NCBI RefSeq assembly: GCF_025917275.1 | Contig: NZ_JAOSHO010000001.1 | Span: 1-61,184, forward strand | DNA from: Pseudomonas agronomica | GTDB taxonomy: Bacteria; Pseudomonadota; Gammaproteobacteria; Pseudomonadales; Pseudomonadaceae | DNA length: 61,184 nt | Direction: 5' to 3' | Shown here: positions 9,512 to 17,154 of the stretch, one piece after another | Position numbering within the stretch: position 1 is the stretch's first letter | Layout of the letters: every line of letters begins with the position of its first letter | Position numbers and translations under genes: made by a program | The notes under the pieces: generated by a model | Seen by the model: only the letters and a program-made list of their open reading frames with translations | Told to the model about the DNA's origin: nothing | Databases searched by the model: none

Positions 9512-9551
9512 GCGTTGTCCTCTACACAATCATAAAAACTGGAGGTTCCAC

Positions 9552-10112
9552 ATGCCCGCATTACCAACCATCAATTTCACCCATTCCGGCGTGTTCTGCT
9601 CAGACCTGGATCGGATGGTCGATTTCTACTGCCGCATCCTGGGTTTCATCGTCAGCGACAAAGGCGTGGCCTCGACCGGGCATCGTCTGTTCTTCATGAC
9701 ACAGAATCCCGAACTGCACCATCAGGTCGTGCTCTTTGACGGCAAGCCCGTTGATTTGCCCTTCAACCCGATCAATCAATTGTCGTTCCTGCTCAATTCG
9801 TTGGATGACCTGAAGGCGTACTATCAATTCGCCAAAAAAAGCGGCATTGAGGGCATCGCCCAAGTGGACCACGGGAATGCCTGGTCGATTTATTTCAAGG
9901 ACCCTGAAGGCAACCCCGTCGAGATGTATGTCGATACACCGTTCTATACCGCTCAGCCGTGCAAGGAACCTCTGGATCTCGAGCTACCGACCGAGGTCAT
10001 TCTGGCCCAGACCGAGGCAATGTGCAGGCGCCGTCCAGAGTTCCAGACGCGCGCGCAATGGATGGACTCCATTCGCACAAAGATTGAGGAGCAGCGGGTC
10101 CGAATCGCCTGA
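9552..10112 (+). CDS. VOC/extradiol-dioxygenase-type protein
   Basis: This 186-residue vicinal-oxygen-chelate protein opens with INFTHSGVFCSDLDRMVDFYCRILGF, typical of glyoxalase/extradiol dioxygenase domains. Probable metal ligands are His in FTHSGV, His in LHHQVVLF and Glu in GNPVEMYVDTP, the H-H-E pattern of type I extradiol enzymes. It has only one VOC core plus a C-terminal helical tail, so it is shorter than two-domain catechol 2,3-dioxygenases. The ATG at 9552 follows a GGAGG ribosome site; upstream codons belong to the previous gene region. In this operon it is the best candidate for the ring-cleavage enzyme. Confidence 0.82.
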   Translation: MPALPTINFTHSGVFCSDLDRMVDFYCRILGFIVSDKGVASTGHRLFFMTQNPELHHQVVLFDGKPVDLPFNPINQLSFLLNSLDDLKAYYQFAKKSGIEGIAQVDHGNAWSIYFKDPEGNPVEMYVDTPFYTAQPCKEPLDLELPTEVILAQTEAMCRRRPEFQTRAQWMDSIRTKIEEQRVRIA

Positions 10113-10211
10113 TCGTTCTGTTCGGTAAAGACGATATCTGGTTGATGAACAGGCGTCGTGATTGCATCAACCAGCACTCGCAATCGACAACTACAAGAAG
10201 CGGAGTAGACG

Positions 10212-11849
10212 ATGGACTACGATGTCATCATTGTTGGAATGGGACCGGTGGGCGCCTTATGCGCCAATCTGGCCGGTCTGTGGGGGCTCAATGCCCTGGT
10301 GGTGGAGAAGTCCGAGACGGTCTATGCCAACCCTCGGGCCATGGGCTTTGACCATGAAGTGATGCGCGTCTTCGGAAATATCGGCTTGGCAGACAGCATT
10401 GCCGAACACGTCATGCCTTACCGCCCCTCGGAATACCGAACAACCGGTTCACAATTGATCAAGCGCATTGACGCTGCCCAGCCGCCTTTTCCACTGGGTT
10501 GGGCGCCGAACTATGTGTTTTCCCAGCCGCCGGTGGAGCGCGCACTTCGTGAAAAAATCACCGGTTTTAAGTCGGTAACCGTTGAGCTTGGCGCTGAGGT
10601 GTTGTCGGTCGACTCTGCTGAGTCCCAGGCGAATGTCCGTATCCAGGCGAAGGATGGGACCGAGCGCACGGTCACTGCCGCCCATGTGCTGGCGTGTGAT
10701 GGCGGCACCAGCCCGATCCGCACCCGCCTGGGGTTGAAGATGGACGACCTGGCGTTCGACGAGCCGTGGCTGGTGGTCGATGTGATCCTTAACGAAGGGG
10801 CGGGAGAAGATCTGCCGAAGACCAACGTTCAGTTCTGCGAGTCGGCGAGGCCGTGCACCTTTGTCGTCGGCCCCGGGCGACATCGTCGCTGGGAGTTCAT
10901 GATCAATCCGGATGAGCAACCTTCGGAAATCTCACAGCCTGAAATGATCAAGAAGCTGATTGCCCGTTGGCTGCCGGAGCAGGACTATCAGTTATGGCGG
11001 GCTTCGGCATACCGATTCCATGCATTGATCCTCGAGCAGTGGAAAGCCGACCGGGTCTTCTTCCTTGGAGACGCGGCCCATATGACGCCGCCATTCCTGG
11101 CACAAGGCATGTGCCAGGGGATTCGCGATGCCTTGAATCTGGTCTGGAAAATCGCTCTGGTGAAAGAGGGACTGGCCGCTCCGGATTTTCTGGAGACGTA
11201 TCAGACCGAGCGGATCCCTCATGTGCGCCAGACTACCCTGGCGGCCAAGGAGTTCGGTGGTGTGATCTGCGAGCGCGACAGTGAAAGGGCCGCGAAGCGG
11301 GACGCACGGCTGATCGAACATATGGAGGAGAACCCGGGCGGGACCATCCGGCAATCGCTGATCCCCGGTCTGTCCCAAGGGTTTATCGCGCAGGTGTCTC
11401 CAGCCGGAGAGCTGTTTCCCCAGCCAATGGTGATCAACCATGCCGGCAAGCAAGCCTTGCTCGATGAATTTACCGGTCAGGCGTTTCGCGTGGTCGTTGC
11501 CCCCGGTTTCGATGCCAGCGCATTGTTGAGGTGCCTGCGTAGCAGCCAGTCGCTTAAAGGCTTGCCTATCCACGTCGTACGGTTGGTTAACCCTGAGCAA
11601 TCAGGGGCTCGTGCTGTCGATGAGTACCAGGAAGTCGATGGGTTGCTAGCACAATGGCTGGAACAGCGAGGCTGTAATGTGGTGATCGTGCGGCCCGATC
11701 ACTACGTGTATGGCGGGGCGGTCACGGTGGCCTGGGCGATGGAATTGCTCGAGGGCATGGAGCTTGCGCTGTGGTGCAAGCCGCCGCAGAAGCCCGCGCC
11801 GGCCCAAGGCGGTAATTGCGATAAGACGATCAGGTTCGCACAGGCTTAA
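10212..11849 (+). CDS. MhpA-like FAD-dependent aromatic hydroxylase
   Basis: This 545-residue class A flavoprotein monooxygenase resembles E. coli MhpA, the 3-(3-hydroxyphenyl)propionate hydroxylase. The FAD-binding GxGPxG motif is in VIIVGMGPVGALCANLAG (residues 6-23), the DG motif in LACDGGTSPIRTRL near 170, and the second FAD motif in VFFLGDAAHMTPPFLAQGM near 283-301. A C-terminal thioredoxin-like domain ends the protein. Such enzymes hydroxylate a phenol using NAD(P)H and oxygen, producing a catechol or hydroquinone for ring cleavage. It closes the rightward catabolic operon and is followed by a strong terminator. The exact phenol is unknown. Confidence 0.9.
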   Translation: MDYDVIIVGMGPVGALCANLAGLWGLNALVVEKSETVYANPRAMGFDHEVMRVFGNIGLADSIAEHVMPYRPSEYRTTGSQLIKRIDAAQPPFPLGWAPNYVFSQPPVERALREKITGFKSVTVELGAEVLSVDSAESQANVRIQAKDGTERTVTAAHVLACDGGTSPIRTRLGLKMDDLAFDEPWLVVDVILNEGAGEDLPKTNVQFCESARPCTFVVGPGRHRRWEFMINPDEQPSEISQPEMIKKLIARWLPEQDYQLWRASAYRFHALILEQWKADRVFFLGDAAHMTPPFLAQGMCQGIRDALNLVWKIALVKEGLAAPDFLETYQTERIPHVRQTTLAAKEFGGVICERDSERAAKRDARLIEHMEENPGGTIRQSLIPGLSQGFIAQVSPAGELFPQPMVINHAGKQALLDEFTGQAFRVVVAPGFDASALLRCLRSSQSLKGLPIHVVRLVNPEQSGARAVDEYQEVDGLLAQWLEQRGCNVVIVRPDHYVYGGAVTVAWAMELLEGMELALWCKPPQKPAPAQGGNCDKTIRFAQA

Positions 11850-11867
11850 CGCCTGAAAGGCAACACG

Positions 11868-11918
11868 CCCTTCGCCTGGCACTGTTTACGAAGACAGTGC
11901 CAGGCGAAGGGTTTTTTT
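11868..11918. terminator. Rho-independent terminator, bidirectional position
   Basis: An 18 bp perfect stem (11868-11885 with 11894-11911) with an 8-base loop is followed by seven T. It lies between the convergent hydroxylase and GntR genes. The T-tract fits termination of the rightward operon. Confidence 0.93.
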
Positions 11919-11927
11919 ACATGAGGC

Positions 11928-12614
11928 TTATTGAAACGTGGCTTGTCGGCGCTCTATGGCTTCTACGATCCGGCCCAGGGTTTCCTGGATGTGATTGCGC
12001 AGTAAGGTGACGGCTTTCTCGGAGTCGCGAGCCAGGGCCGCTTCCATCAACTTCTGATGCTCGTTGCCCTTGTGCCGCTGGGTAATGCGCTGCTGGGCGG
12101 AAAAGCGTCGGTAGCGTTCGGCCCGATCAAACAGCGAGTCGATCATCTTCAACAGCAGGGGCGATGGACACGCCGCAAACAAGGCGAAGTGAAAGGCCTT
12201 GTGTCGGGTCGACCATTCATCATCGAGTACCAGCACACCGCTGCCGAGTTTTTTCTCGACCAGATTCAGGCGATGAAATGCCCCGAGCACATCGGCTTCC
12301 CAGGCGTCGTCGCCCTGTTGGATGGCATCGGCCAACGCCTCGCATTCCAACAGGCAGCGCATGCGCGTGATGTCGCGAAAATCAGTGACGGAAATCGGGG
12401 CAACTCTGAAGCCTTTGTTATCGCTGGCCTCAACCACACCGTCCTGGGTCAGTCGATTGAGGGCTTCACGAATCGGCGAGCTGCTGAGTCCGTAGGTCTT
12501 GGACAACTCTGCGACCTTGAGCTTTTCACCGGGGGCCAGCTCACAACAGACGATCGCTTTTTTCATCTTCGTCAACGCGACATCGATCAGCGGAACGCTG
12601 GGAGAGGGAATCAT
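11928..12614 (-). CDS. GntR-family (FadR/FCD-type) transcriptional regulator
   Basis: This 228-residue GntR regulator has an N-terminal winged HTH (KLKVAELSKTYGLSSSPIREALNRLTQDGVV, about 30-62) and an all-helical FCD-type effector domain. That domain has RMRCLLECEALADAI and metal-site-like His/Asp residues (RHKAFHFALF, NEHQKLMEAAL). FCD proteins usually repress catabolic operons until an organic acid binds. Its promoter holds a long inverted repeat and a core palindrome that recur at two other island promoters, so it is the likely pathway repressor. It is convergent with the hydroxylase gene and divergent from the DUF1302 gene. The AAGGA ribosome site is rather far from the ATG. Confidence 0.9.
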   Translation of the reverse strand: MIPSPSVPLIDVALTKMKKAIVCCELAPGEKLKVAELSKTYGLSSSPIREALNRLTQDGVVEASDNKGFRVAPISVTDFRDITRMRCLLECEALADAIQQGDDAWEADVLGAFHRLNLVEKKLGSGVLVLDDEWSTRHKAFHFALFAACPSPLLLKMIDSLFDRAERYRRFSAQQRITQRHKGNEHQKLMEAALARDSEKAVTLLRNHIQETLGRIVEAIERRQATFQ

Positions 12615-12633
12615 GGTCGGAGTCGTCCTTAAA

Positions 12634-12678
12634 TTTGCACTAAACGCATTTTATGCGCAAAACAGAGTTTAGTGCAAA
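12634..12678. promoter_or_regulatory. Long inverted repeat with internal palindrome upstream of the GntR gene
   Basis: TTTGCACTAAAC (12634-12645) and GTTTAGTGCAAA (12667-12678) are perfect inverted repeats with a 21 bp spacer. Within the spacer, TTTTATGCGCAAAA (12649-12662) is a near-palindrome matching the operator-like sites at 8633 and 12816. The element starts 20 bp upstream of the GntR start codon and lies within the 328 bp gap 12615-12942, which holds no gene. Autoregulation by the GntR protein is the likely use. Confidence 0.6.
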
Positions 12679-12810
12679 GACTGATTAAGCGCCTGCTGTC
12701 GATGGGGTTTTCTGCCAGGTCTTTCGGGCCACTGCCTGCTCTCCCTCCTTCTATCAACCCTCAACGCGCGTGCCCGCTTGAATCCGCTTGACTTTGATTT
12801 TGCGCAGGGA

Positions 12811-12827
12811 TAGTTTTTGTGCACAAA
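12811..12827. promoter_or_regulatory. Candidate GntR operator upstream of DUF1302 gene
   Basis: TAGTTTTTGTGCACAAA contains the perfect 12 bp palindrome TTTGTGCACAAA (12816-12827) and shares 13 identical bases with the site at 8629. A further half-site TAAGTGCAA follows at 12835. It lies 116 bp before the DUF1302 start, in the promoter of the envelope module. Confidence 0.6.
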
Positions 12828-12942
12828 GTGATGCTAAGTGCAATAAAAGCGTTTTTACGCATTGTGGCGACGCCAGCGGTATTCGCGGCCAATGCTGCGA
12901 GTGGATGACCTTTTACAAAAACAAAAAAACAGGAACATCTTC

Positions 12943-14595
12943 ATGAAAACAGCCAACCAGCGGTTCTGCCCGTTGCCGGTCTCCAGCCTTGCTTGCGCAG
13001 TCAGCGCAACGGTACTGCTGGGCCTTTCAACCCAGGCGCAAGCGTTCCAGATCAATACCGGTAATCCCGACCTTTCGGCGACCTGGGACAACACCATCAA
13101 GTACAGCAACGCCTGGCGCGTGAACAAACTCGATCACAAGGTGGCGGTGGGCCCTGGGACCTCCAACAGCAATCCCAACCTGGACGACGGCGATCGAAAT
13201 TTCGATCGCGGGCTGATTTCCAATCGTCTGGACATCCTTTCCGAATTCGACATCAAGTACAAAGACGTCGGTGCACGCCTCAGCGCGGCGTCCTGGTACG
13301 ACAACGTCTACAGCCAGGACAATGACAACGATTCACCGGGCACCGCCAACTCTGTGAGTGTCGACCACGATGAATTCACCAGCGACACCCGCCGTATCCA
13401 TGGCCAACGGACTGAAATCCTCGACGCGTTTATCTATGGTTCGACGGAAATCGGCACGACCTCGTTGTCCGGGCGGCTCGGGCAGTTCACCCAGATTTAC
13501 GGTGAAAGCCTGTTCTTCGGCGCCAACGGCATTGCCAACGCCCAGTCCACCGTGGACCTGGTGAAGCTTCAATCAGTCCCCGGTTCCCAATTCAAAGAAA
13601 TCCTGATGCCCACCAAGCAGGTGTCTGGTAACTGGCAACTGAACGACACGGTGAGTGTGGGGGCCTACTACCAATTTGAATGGAACAAGACCCGTCTGCC
13701 CGCCGCAGGCAGCTACTTCAGCGGGGCGGACTTTGTGGGTGAAGGCGGGGAGCGGGTGTTCTTCCCCACGGGTGAGTTGCGTCATGGCAAAGACAAGGAG
13801 GCGAGGGACTCCGGGCAGTTCGGCGCACAATTGAAATTCGCGGTGGAGGACTGGGAGTTCGGGCTCTACGCCGCGAAGTATCACGAAAAAACACCGGTGT
13901 TCTACTTCCGCCCGGCCGCGCTGGTGCCGGGGGCCGACGACTCGTTTATCAACGTCTATCCCGAGGACGTGAAGGTCTTCGGTGCCAGCTTCAGTACGCT
14001 GGTGGGCGAGGCCAATATTGCCGGTGAAACATCGATCAGGCTCGATACGCCCCTGGCGGGTGTCGGCGGCACCATCGTCACTGGCATGGACGCCGACAAC
14101 GATTCCGACCCCGCGTATCCCATTGGTCGGTCGTGGCATGCCCAGGTATCGATGATCAATGTCTACGGCGGATCCGCGTTGTGGGACGGCGCTTCCCTGG
14201 TGGGTGAACTGGCGTTCAACCGACGGCTGAGCGTGACCAAGAACGCCGATCAACTGGACCCCAACACCACGCGCGATGCCTTCGCCATGCGCTTCACCTT
14301 TGAACCGCAGTATTTCCAGGTCTTTCCGGGCATCGACGTCCAGGCGCCGATCACCATTGGCTACAACCCGTCCGGGCGTTCTTCCGTCACGCCCCAGGCA
14401 TTTGGCCCGGAGCATGGCGGCGATCTGACGCTGGGTCTCAAGGCTGATTACAAGAAGCAGTGGTACGCCTCGCTGAGCTACACCAACTTCTTTGGTGAGG
14501 CCGGGCCAGTGATCAATTCAGCTAATTCGTTTACCTACCAGCAAAACATGAAAGACCGGGATTTCGTGGCGTTTTCGATCCAGCGAACCTTTTAA
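12943..14595 (+). CDS. DUF1302 outer-membrane protein
   Basis: This 550-residue exported protein of the DUF1302 family is predicted to be an outer-membrane beta-barrel. A signal peptide ends at AQA before FQINTGNPDLSATWDNTIKYSNAWRV, the typical family opening. The body is rich in alternating aromatic strands, and the chain ends in a terminal Phe (SIQRTF), the usual barrel-assembly signal. The ATG at 12943 (MKTANQRF) with AGGAA upstream is preferred to the longer frame from 12862 because only this start gives a normal signal peptide. Neighbours DUF1329, YCF48-like and MMPL follow in one operon. Such sets occur with degradation of hydrophobic substrates, so uptake or surface handling is inferred. 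Confidence 0.86.
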   Translation: MKTANQRFCPLPVSSLACAVSATVLLGLSTQAQAFQINTGNPDLSATWDNTIKYSNAWRVNKLDHKVAVGPGTSNSNPNLDDGDRNFDRGLISNRLDILSEFDIKYKDVGARLSAASWYDNVYSQDNDNDSPGTANSVSVDHDEFTSDTRRIHGQRTEILDAFIYGSTEIGTTSLSGRLGQFTQIYGESLFFGANGIANAQSTVDLVKLQSVPGSQFKEILMPTKQVSGNWQLNDTVSVGAYYQFEWNKTRLPAAGSYFSGADFVGEGGERVFFPTGELRHGKDKEARDSGQFGAQLKFAVEDWEFGLYAAKYHEKTPVFYFRPAALVPGADDSFINVYPEDVKVFGASFSTLVGEANIAGETSIRLDTPLAGVGGTIVTGMDADNDSDPAYPIGRSWHAQVSMINVYGGSALWDGASLVGELAFNRRLSVTKNADQLDPNTTRDAFAMRFTFEPQYFQVFPGIDVQAPITIGYNPSGRSSVTPQAFGPEHGGDLTLGLKADYKKQWYASLSYTNFFGEAGPVINSANSFTYQQNMKDRDFVAFSIQRTF

Positions 14596-14619
14596 GCAAA
14601 GAACAGGCGGGCCCTGATA

Positions 14620-15972
14620 ATGATAAAAATTAAACTGCTGTTGCTGTCCACTCTGTCGATCTCACTGTCTGTCGGTACCGCGCTGGCAGCGGTCAGCCCT
14701 GACGAGGCGGCGAAGCTCAAGACCACGCTGACACCCATGGGGGCCGAAAAAGCCGGCAACGCCGATGGCTCCATTCCGGCCTGGACCGGCGGCTTGACCA
14801 AGGATGTCGCCGGGGCCAAGTTCGGCGATGTACCCGCCGATCCGTTCCCCGGCGAAAAACCGCTGTTGCAGATCAACGCCAAGAACGCTGCGCAGTACGC
14901 CGACAAGTTGAGTGAAGGTACCAAGGCCCTGCTGGCCAAGTTCCCTGACACCTTTCACCTCGATGTCTACCCGACTCACCGCAGCGCTGCGGCGCCGGAC
15001 AGCGTCTATCAAAACACCTTCGCCAATGCCACCCATTGCAAGACCACCAGCAATGGTTTGTCAGTAGAGGGGTGCTACGGCGGAATTCCGTTCCCGATTC
15101 CGAAAAACGGCAATGAGGTCATCTGGAATTTCCTGCTGCGGGTTGAAGCGGAATCCATACAGATGGGCTATTCCAACATCATCGGCAACGCCGACGGGAC
15201 TCGGACGCTGGCCAGCCGGGGCGTGGAGAACTGGCAGTATCCGTACTACTACAAGGACGGTGCCGCAGATAAATGGTCCGGGCAGTATGCGCTGCTGCGG
15301 TTCTTGACCAGCGAGCCGCCGTTCAAGGCTGGGGAATCACTGGTGACCCATGACAGCATCAACGCTCAGCAGCCGCGAGAGGCCTGGCAGTATCTGGTCG
15401 GCCAACGCCGTGTGCGGCGGGCGCCTACCGTGGGTTATGACACCCCGGACTTCGTCGCTTCGGGCGCCAACTATTTCGATGAGGTGCACGGCTTCATCGG
15501 TCATCCGGATCGCTACGACTGGAAACTGGTGGGCAAAAAAGAACTGTACATCCCTTATAACGACAACAAGTTCCACGCCGAAAAACGCGAAGATGCCTTT
15601 ACCGCCAACCACCTCAATGCCGACAAAGTGCGCTGGGAACTTCACCGTGTCTGGGAGCTGGAAGCTACGGTGGCGCCGGGCAAACGCCACGCCGTGCCCA
15701 AGCGTCGATTCTTCATTGACGAAGACAGCTGGACCGTCTCGCTGGTGGATGGCTACGACGCCGAGGGCAAACTCTGGCGTGTCTCCCAGGTGCTGCCATT
15801 CGTGGTGCCGTCCATTCCGGCGGTGGTGGTCAAGCCTGTCGTGATCTACAACCTGCAGGCCAAGACCTACAGCGTCGTCCAGGGCCTGAACGGGGAAACC
15901 TATAGCGTGATACCGCGCAAGCCCGAAAACTTCTTCACCGGAACGTCGGTGGCATCCGGGTCGGTTCGCTGA
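14620..15972 (+). CDS. DUF1329 secreted/outer-membrane-associated protein
   Basis: This 450-residue DUF1329 protein has a clear signal peptide (KLLLLSTLSISLSVGTALAAV) followed by the family hallmark EKAGNADGSIPAWTGG near residues 45-60. The family has no settled biochemical function. Structures of related proteins resemble lipoprotein-transport folds, which would fit handling of lipophilic ligands at the outer membrane, but this is family-level inference. It starts 24 bp after the DUF1302 stop and is translated in the same operon. DUF1302 and DUF1329 genes are commonly neighbours, so the two products probably act together. Confidence 0.87.
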   Translation: MIKIKLLLLSTLSISLSVGTALAAVSPDEAAKLKTTLTPMGAEKAGNADGSIPAWTGGLTKDVAGAKFGDVPADPFPGEKPLLQINAKNAAQYADKLSEGTKALLAKFPDTFHLDVYPTHRSAAAPDSVYQNTFANATHCKTTSNGLSVEGCYGGIPFPIPKNGNEVIWNFLLRVEAESIQMGYSNIIGNADGTRTLASRGVENWQYPYYYKDGAADKWSGQYALLRFLTSEPPFKAGESLVTHDSINAQQPREAWQYLVGQRRVRRAPTVGYDTPDFVASGANYFDEVHGFIGHPDRYDWKLVGKKELYIPYNDNKFHAEKREDAFTANHLNADKVRWELHRVWELEATVAPGKRHAVPKRRFFIDEDSWTVSLVDGYDAEGKLWRVSQVLPFVVPSIPAVVVKPVVIYNLQAKTYSVVQGLNGETYSVIPRKPENFFTGTSVASGSVR

Positions 15973-16059
15973 GCCTCGCGACAATCGGCTACAACGTTGG
16001 CTCTCTGTAGGTGGTGCACGCCCATCGCTTTCAGAGAGCGGCATCATCGGGGTTCAGAC

Positions 16060-17154
16060 ATGCCTATTATGTATTCGCGTCACATCAAGGCCTTCATGGC
16101 CAGTCTTTGGATGGCGACGATGGTTTATGGCTCGGCGGCTTTAGCGCAAACGATTGGATTGCCGCAGCAACCGGCCATCCACAGCACGATGGCAACGCAG
16201 TCGGTCATGCTCAGTGTGGCCCGGGCAGGGCAGCGGTTGGTGGCCGTGGGCGAGCGAGGTTTCATTATCGTCTCGGATGACAACGGGGCGACCTGGCGGC
16301 AAGTCGGTTCGCCGGTCAGCGTGACGCTGGTCAAGGTGCGGTTCATCGATCACAACCAGGGCTGGGCGGTCGGGCATGCAGGGATCGTCCTGCACAGCGC
16401 GGATGGTGGAATGACCTGGGCGAAACAGCTCGACGGCATCCAGGCTGCCGAAATCGAACTGGAACAAGCCAGGCGCGACACCGACGGGCAGGCCCCGGAG
16501 CGTCTTTCCCTGGCTCAACAGTTAATGGATGAAGGGCCGGATAAGCCGTTGCTCGACCTGCTTTTCCTCGATGCACGAAACGGTTGGGTAGTGGGGGCCT
16601 ATGGTCTTGCTTTCGTCACTCATGACGGCGGGCTCAGTTGGCAATCCATTCGCTCCAGCGTAGAGAATCCAAACGGTTTGCATCTCTACGGTATCGCGCA
16701 GGTAGGGACCGATGTCTTCATGACGGGCGAGCAGGGGACGTTGCTACGTTCCAGCGACACGGGCCAGTCCTTCGAGGCGCTGCCGCCCCCTTATGAAGGA
16801 ACGATCTTCGGTCTAGCAGTCACCGACAACCATTCGATCCTGGCGTTCGGACTGCGTGGTAAAGCCTTCGAGTCGCGGGATCGCGGCGAGACCTGGAAGC
16901 GCCTCGACACCTTGCAGCCGGTGACGTTGACCAGCGGTCTGCGTCTTGATGACGGTTCGGTCCTGCTGGCAGACGAATCGGGCCGGGTGCTGCGTTTTGC
17001 CGATGGCGATACACAAGCCACCGCCCTTCAGATACCTCAATCTCGTTACTTCACGGGCATGACGCAAGCGGCGAACGGTGACCTGATCATCAGCAGCACG
17101 CGGGGCATGCTGTCGTCCACCCTGAAAGTGGAATCGTCGGAGCCGTCACGATGA
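16060..17154 (+). CDS. YCF48/BNR-repeat periplasmic protein
   Basis: This 364-residue exported beta-propeller-type protein has an N-terminal signal (MASLWMATMVYGSAALA). It then shows repeated BNR/YCF48-like units with the D-x-G-x-T-W core: SDDNGATWRQ, SADGGMTWAK, THDGGLSWQS, SSDTGQSFEA and SRDRGETWKR, spaced through the whole chain. The related plant and cyanobacterial Ycf48 is an assembly factor, but here the protein is fixed between DUF1329 and an RND-type transporter, suggesting a periplasmic scaffold or sensor for that transporter. ATG 16060 is chosen because the signal peptide begins there; 16069 is an alternative. The stop overlaps the MMPL start by 4 bp. Confidence 0.84.
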   Translation: MPIMYSRHIKAFMASLWMATMVYGSAALAQTIGLPQQPAIHSTMATQSVMLSVARAGQRLVAVGERGFIIVSDDNGATWRQVGSPVSVTLVKVRFIDHNQGWAVGHAGIVLHSADGGMTWAKQLDGIQAAEIELEQARRDTDGQAPERLSLAQQLMDEGPDKPLLDLLFLDARNGWVVGAYGLAFVTHDGGLSWQSIRSSVENPNGLHLYGIAQVGTDVFMTGEQGTLLRSSDTGQSFEALPPPYEGTIFGLAVTDNHSILAFGLRGKAFESRDRGETWKRLDTLQPVTLTSGLRLDDGSVLLADESGRVLRFADGDTQATALQIPQSRYFTGMTQAANGDLIISSTRGMLSSTLKVESSEPSR

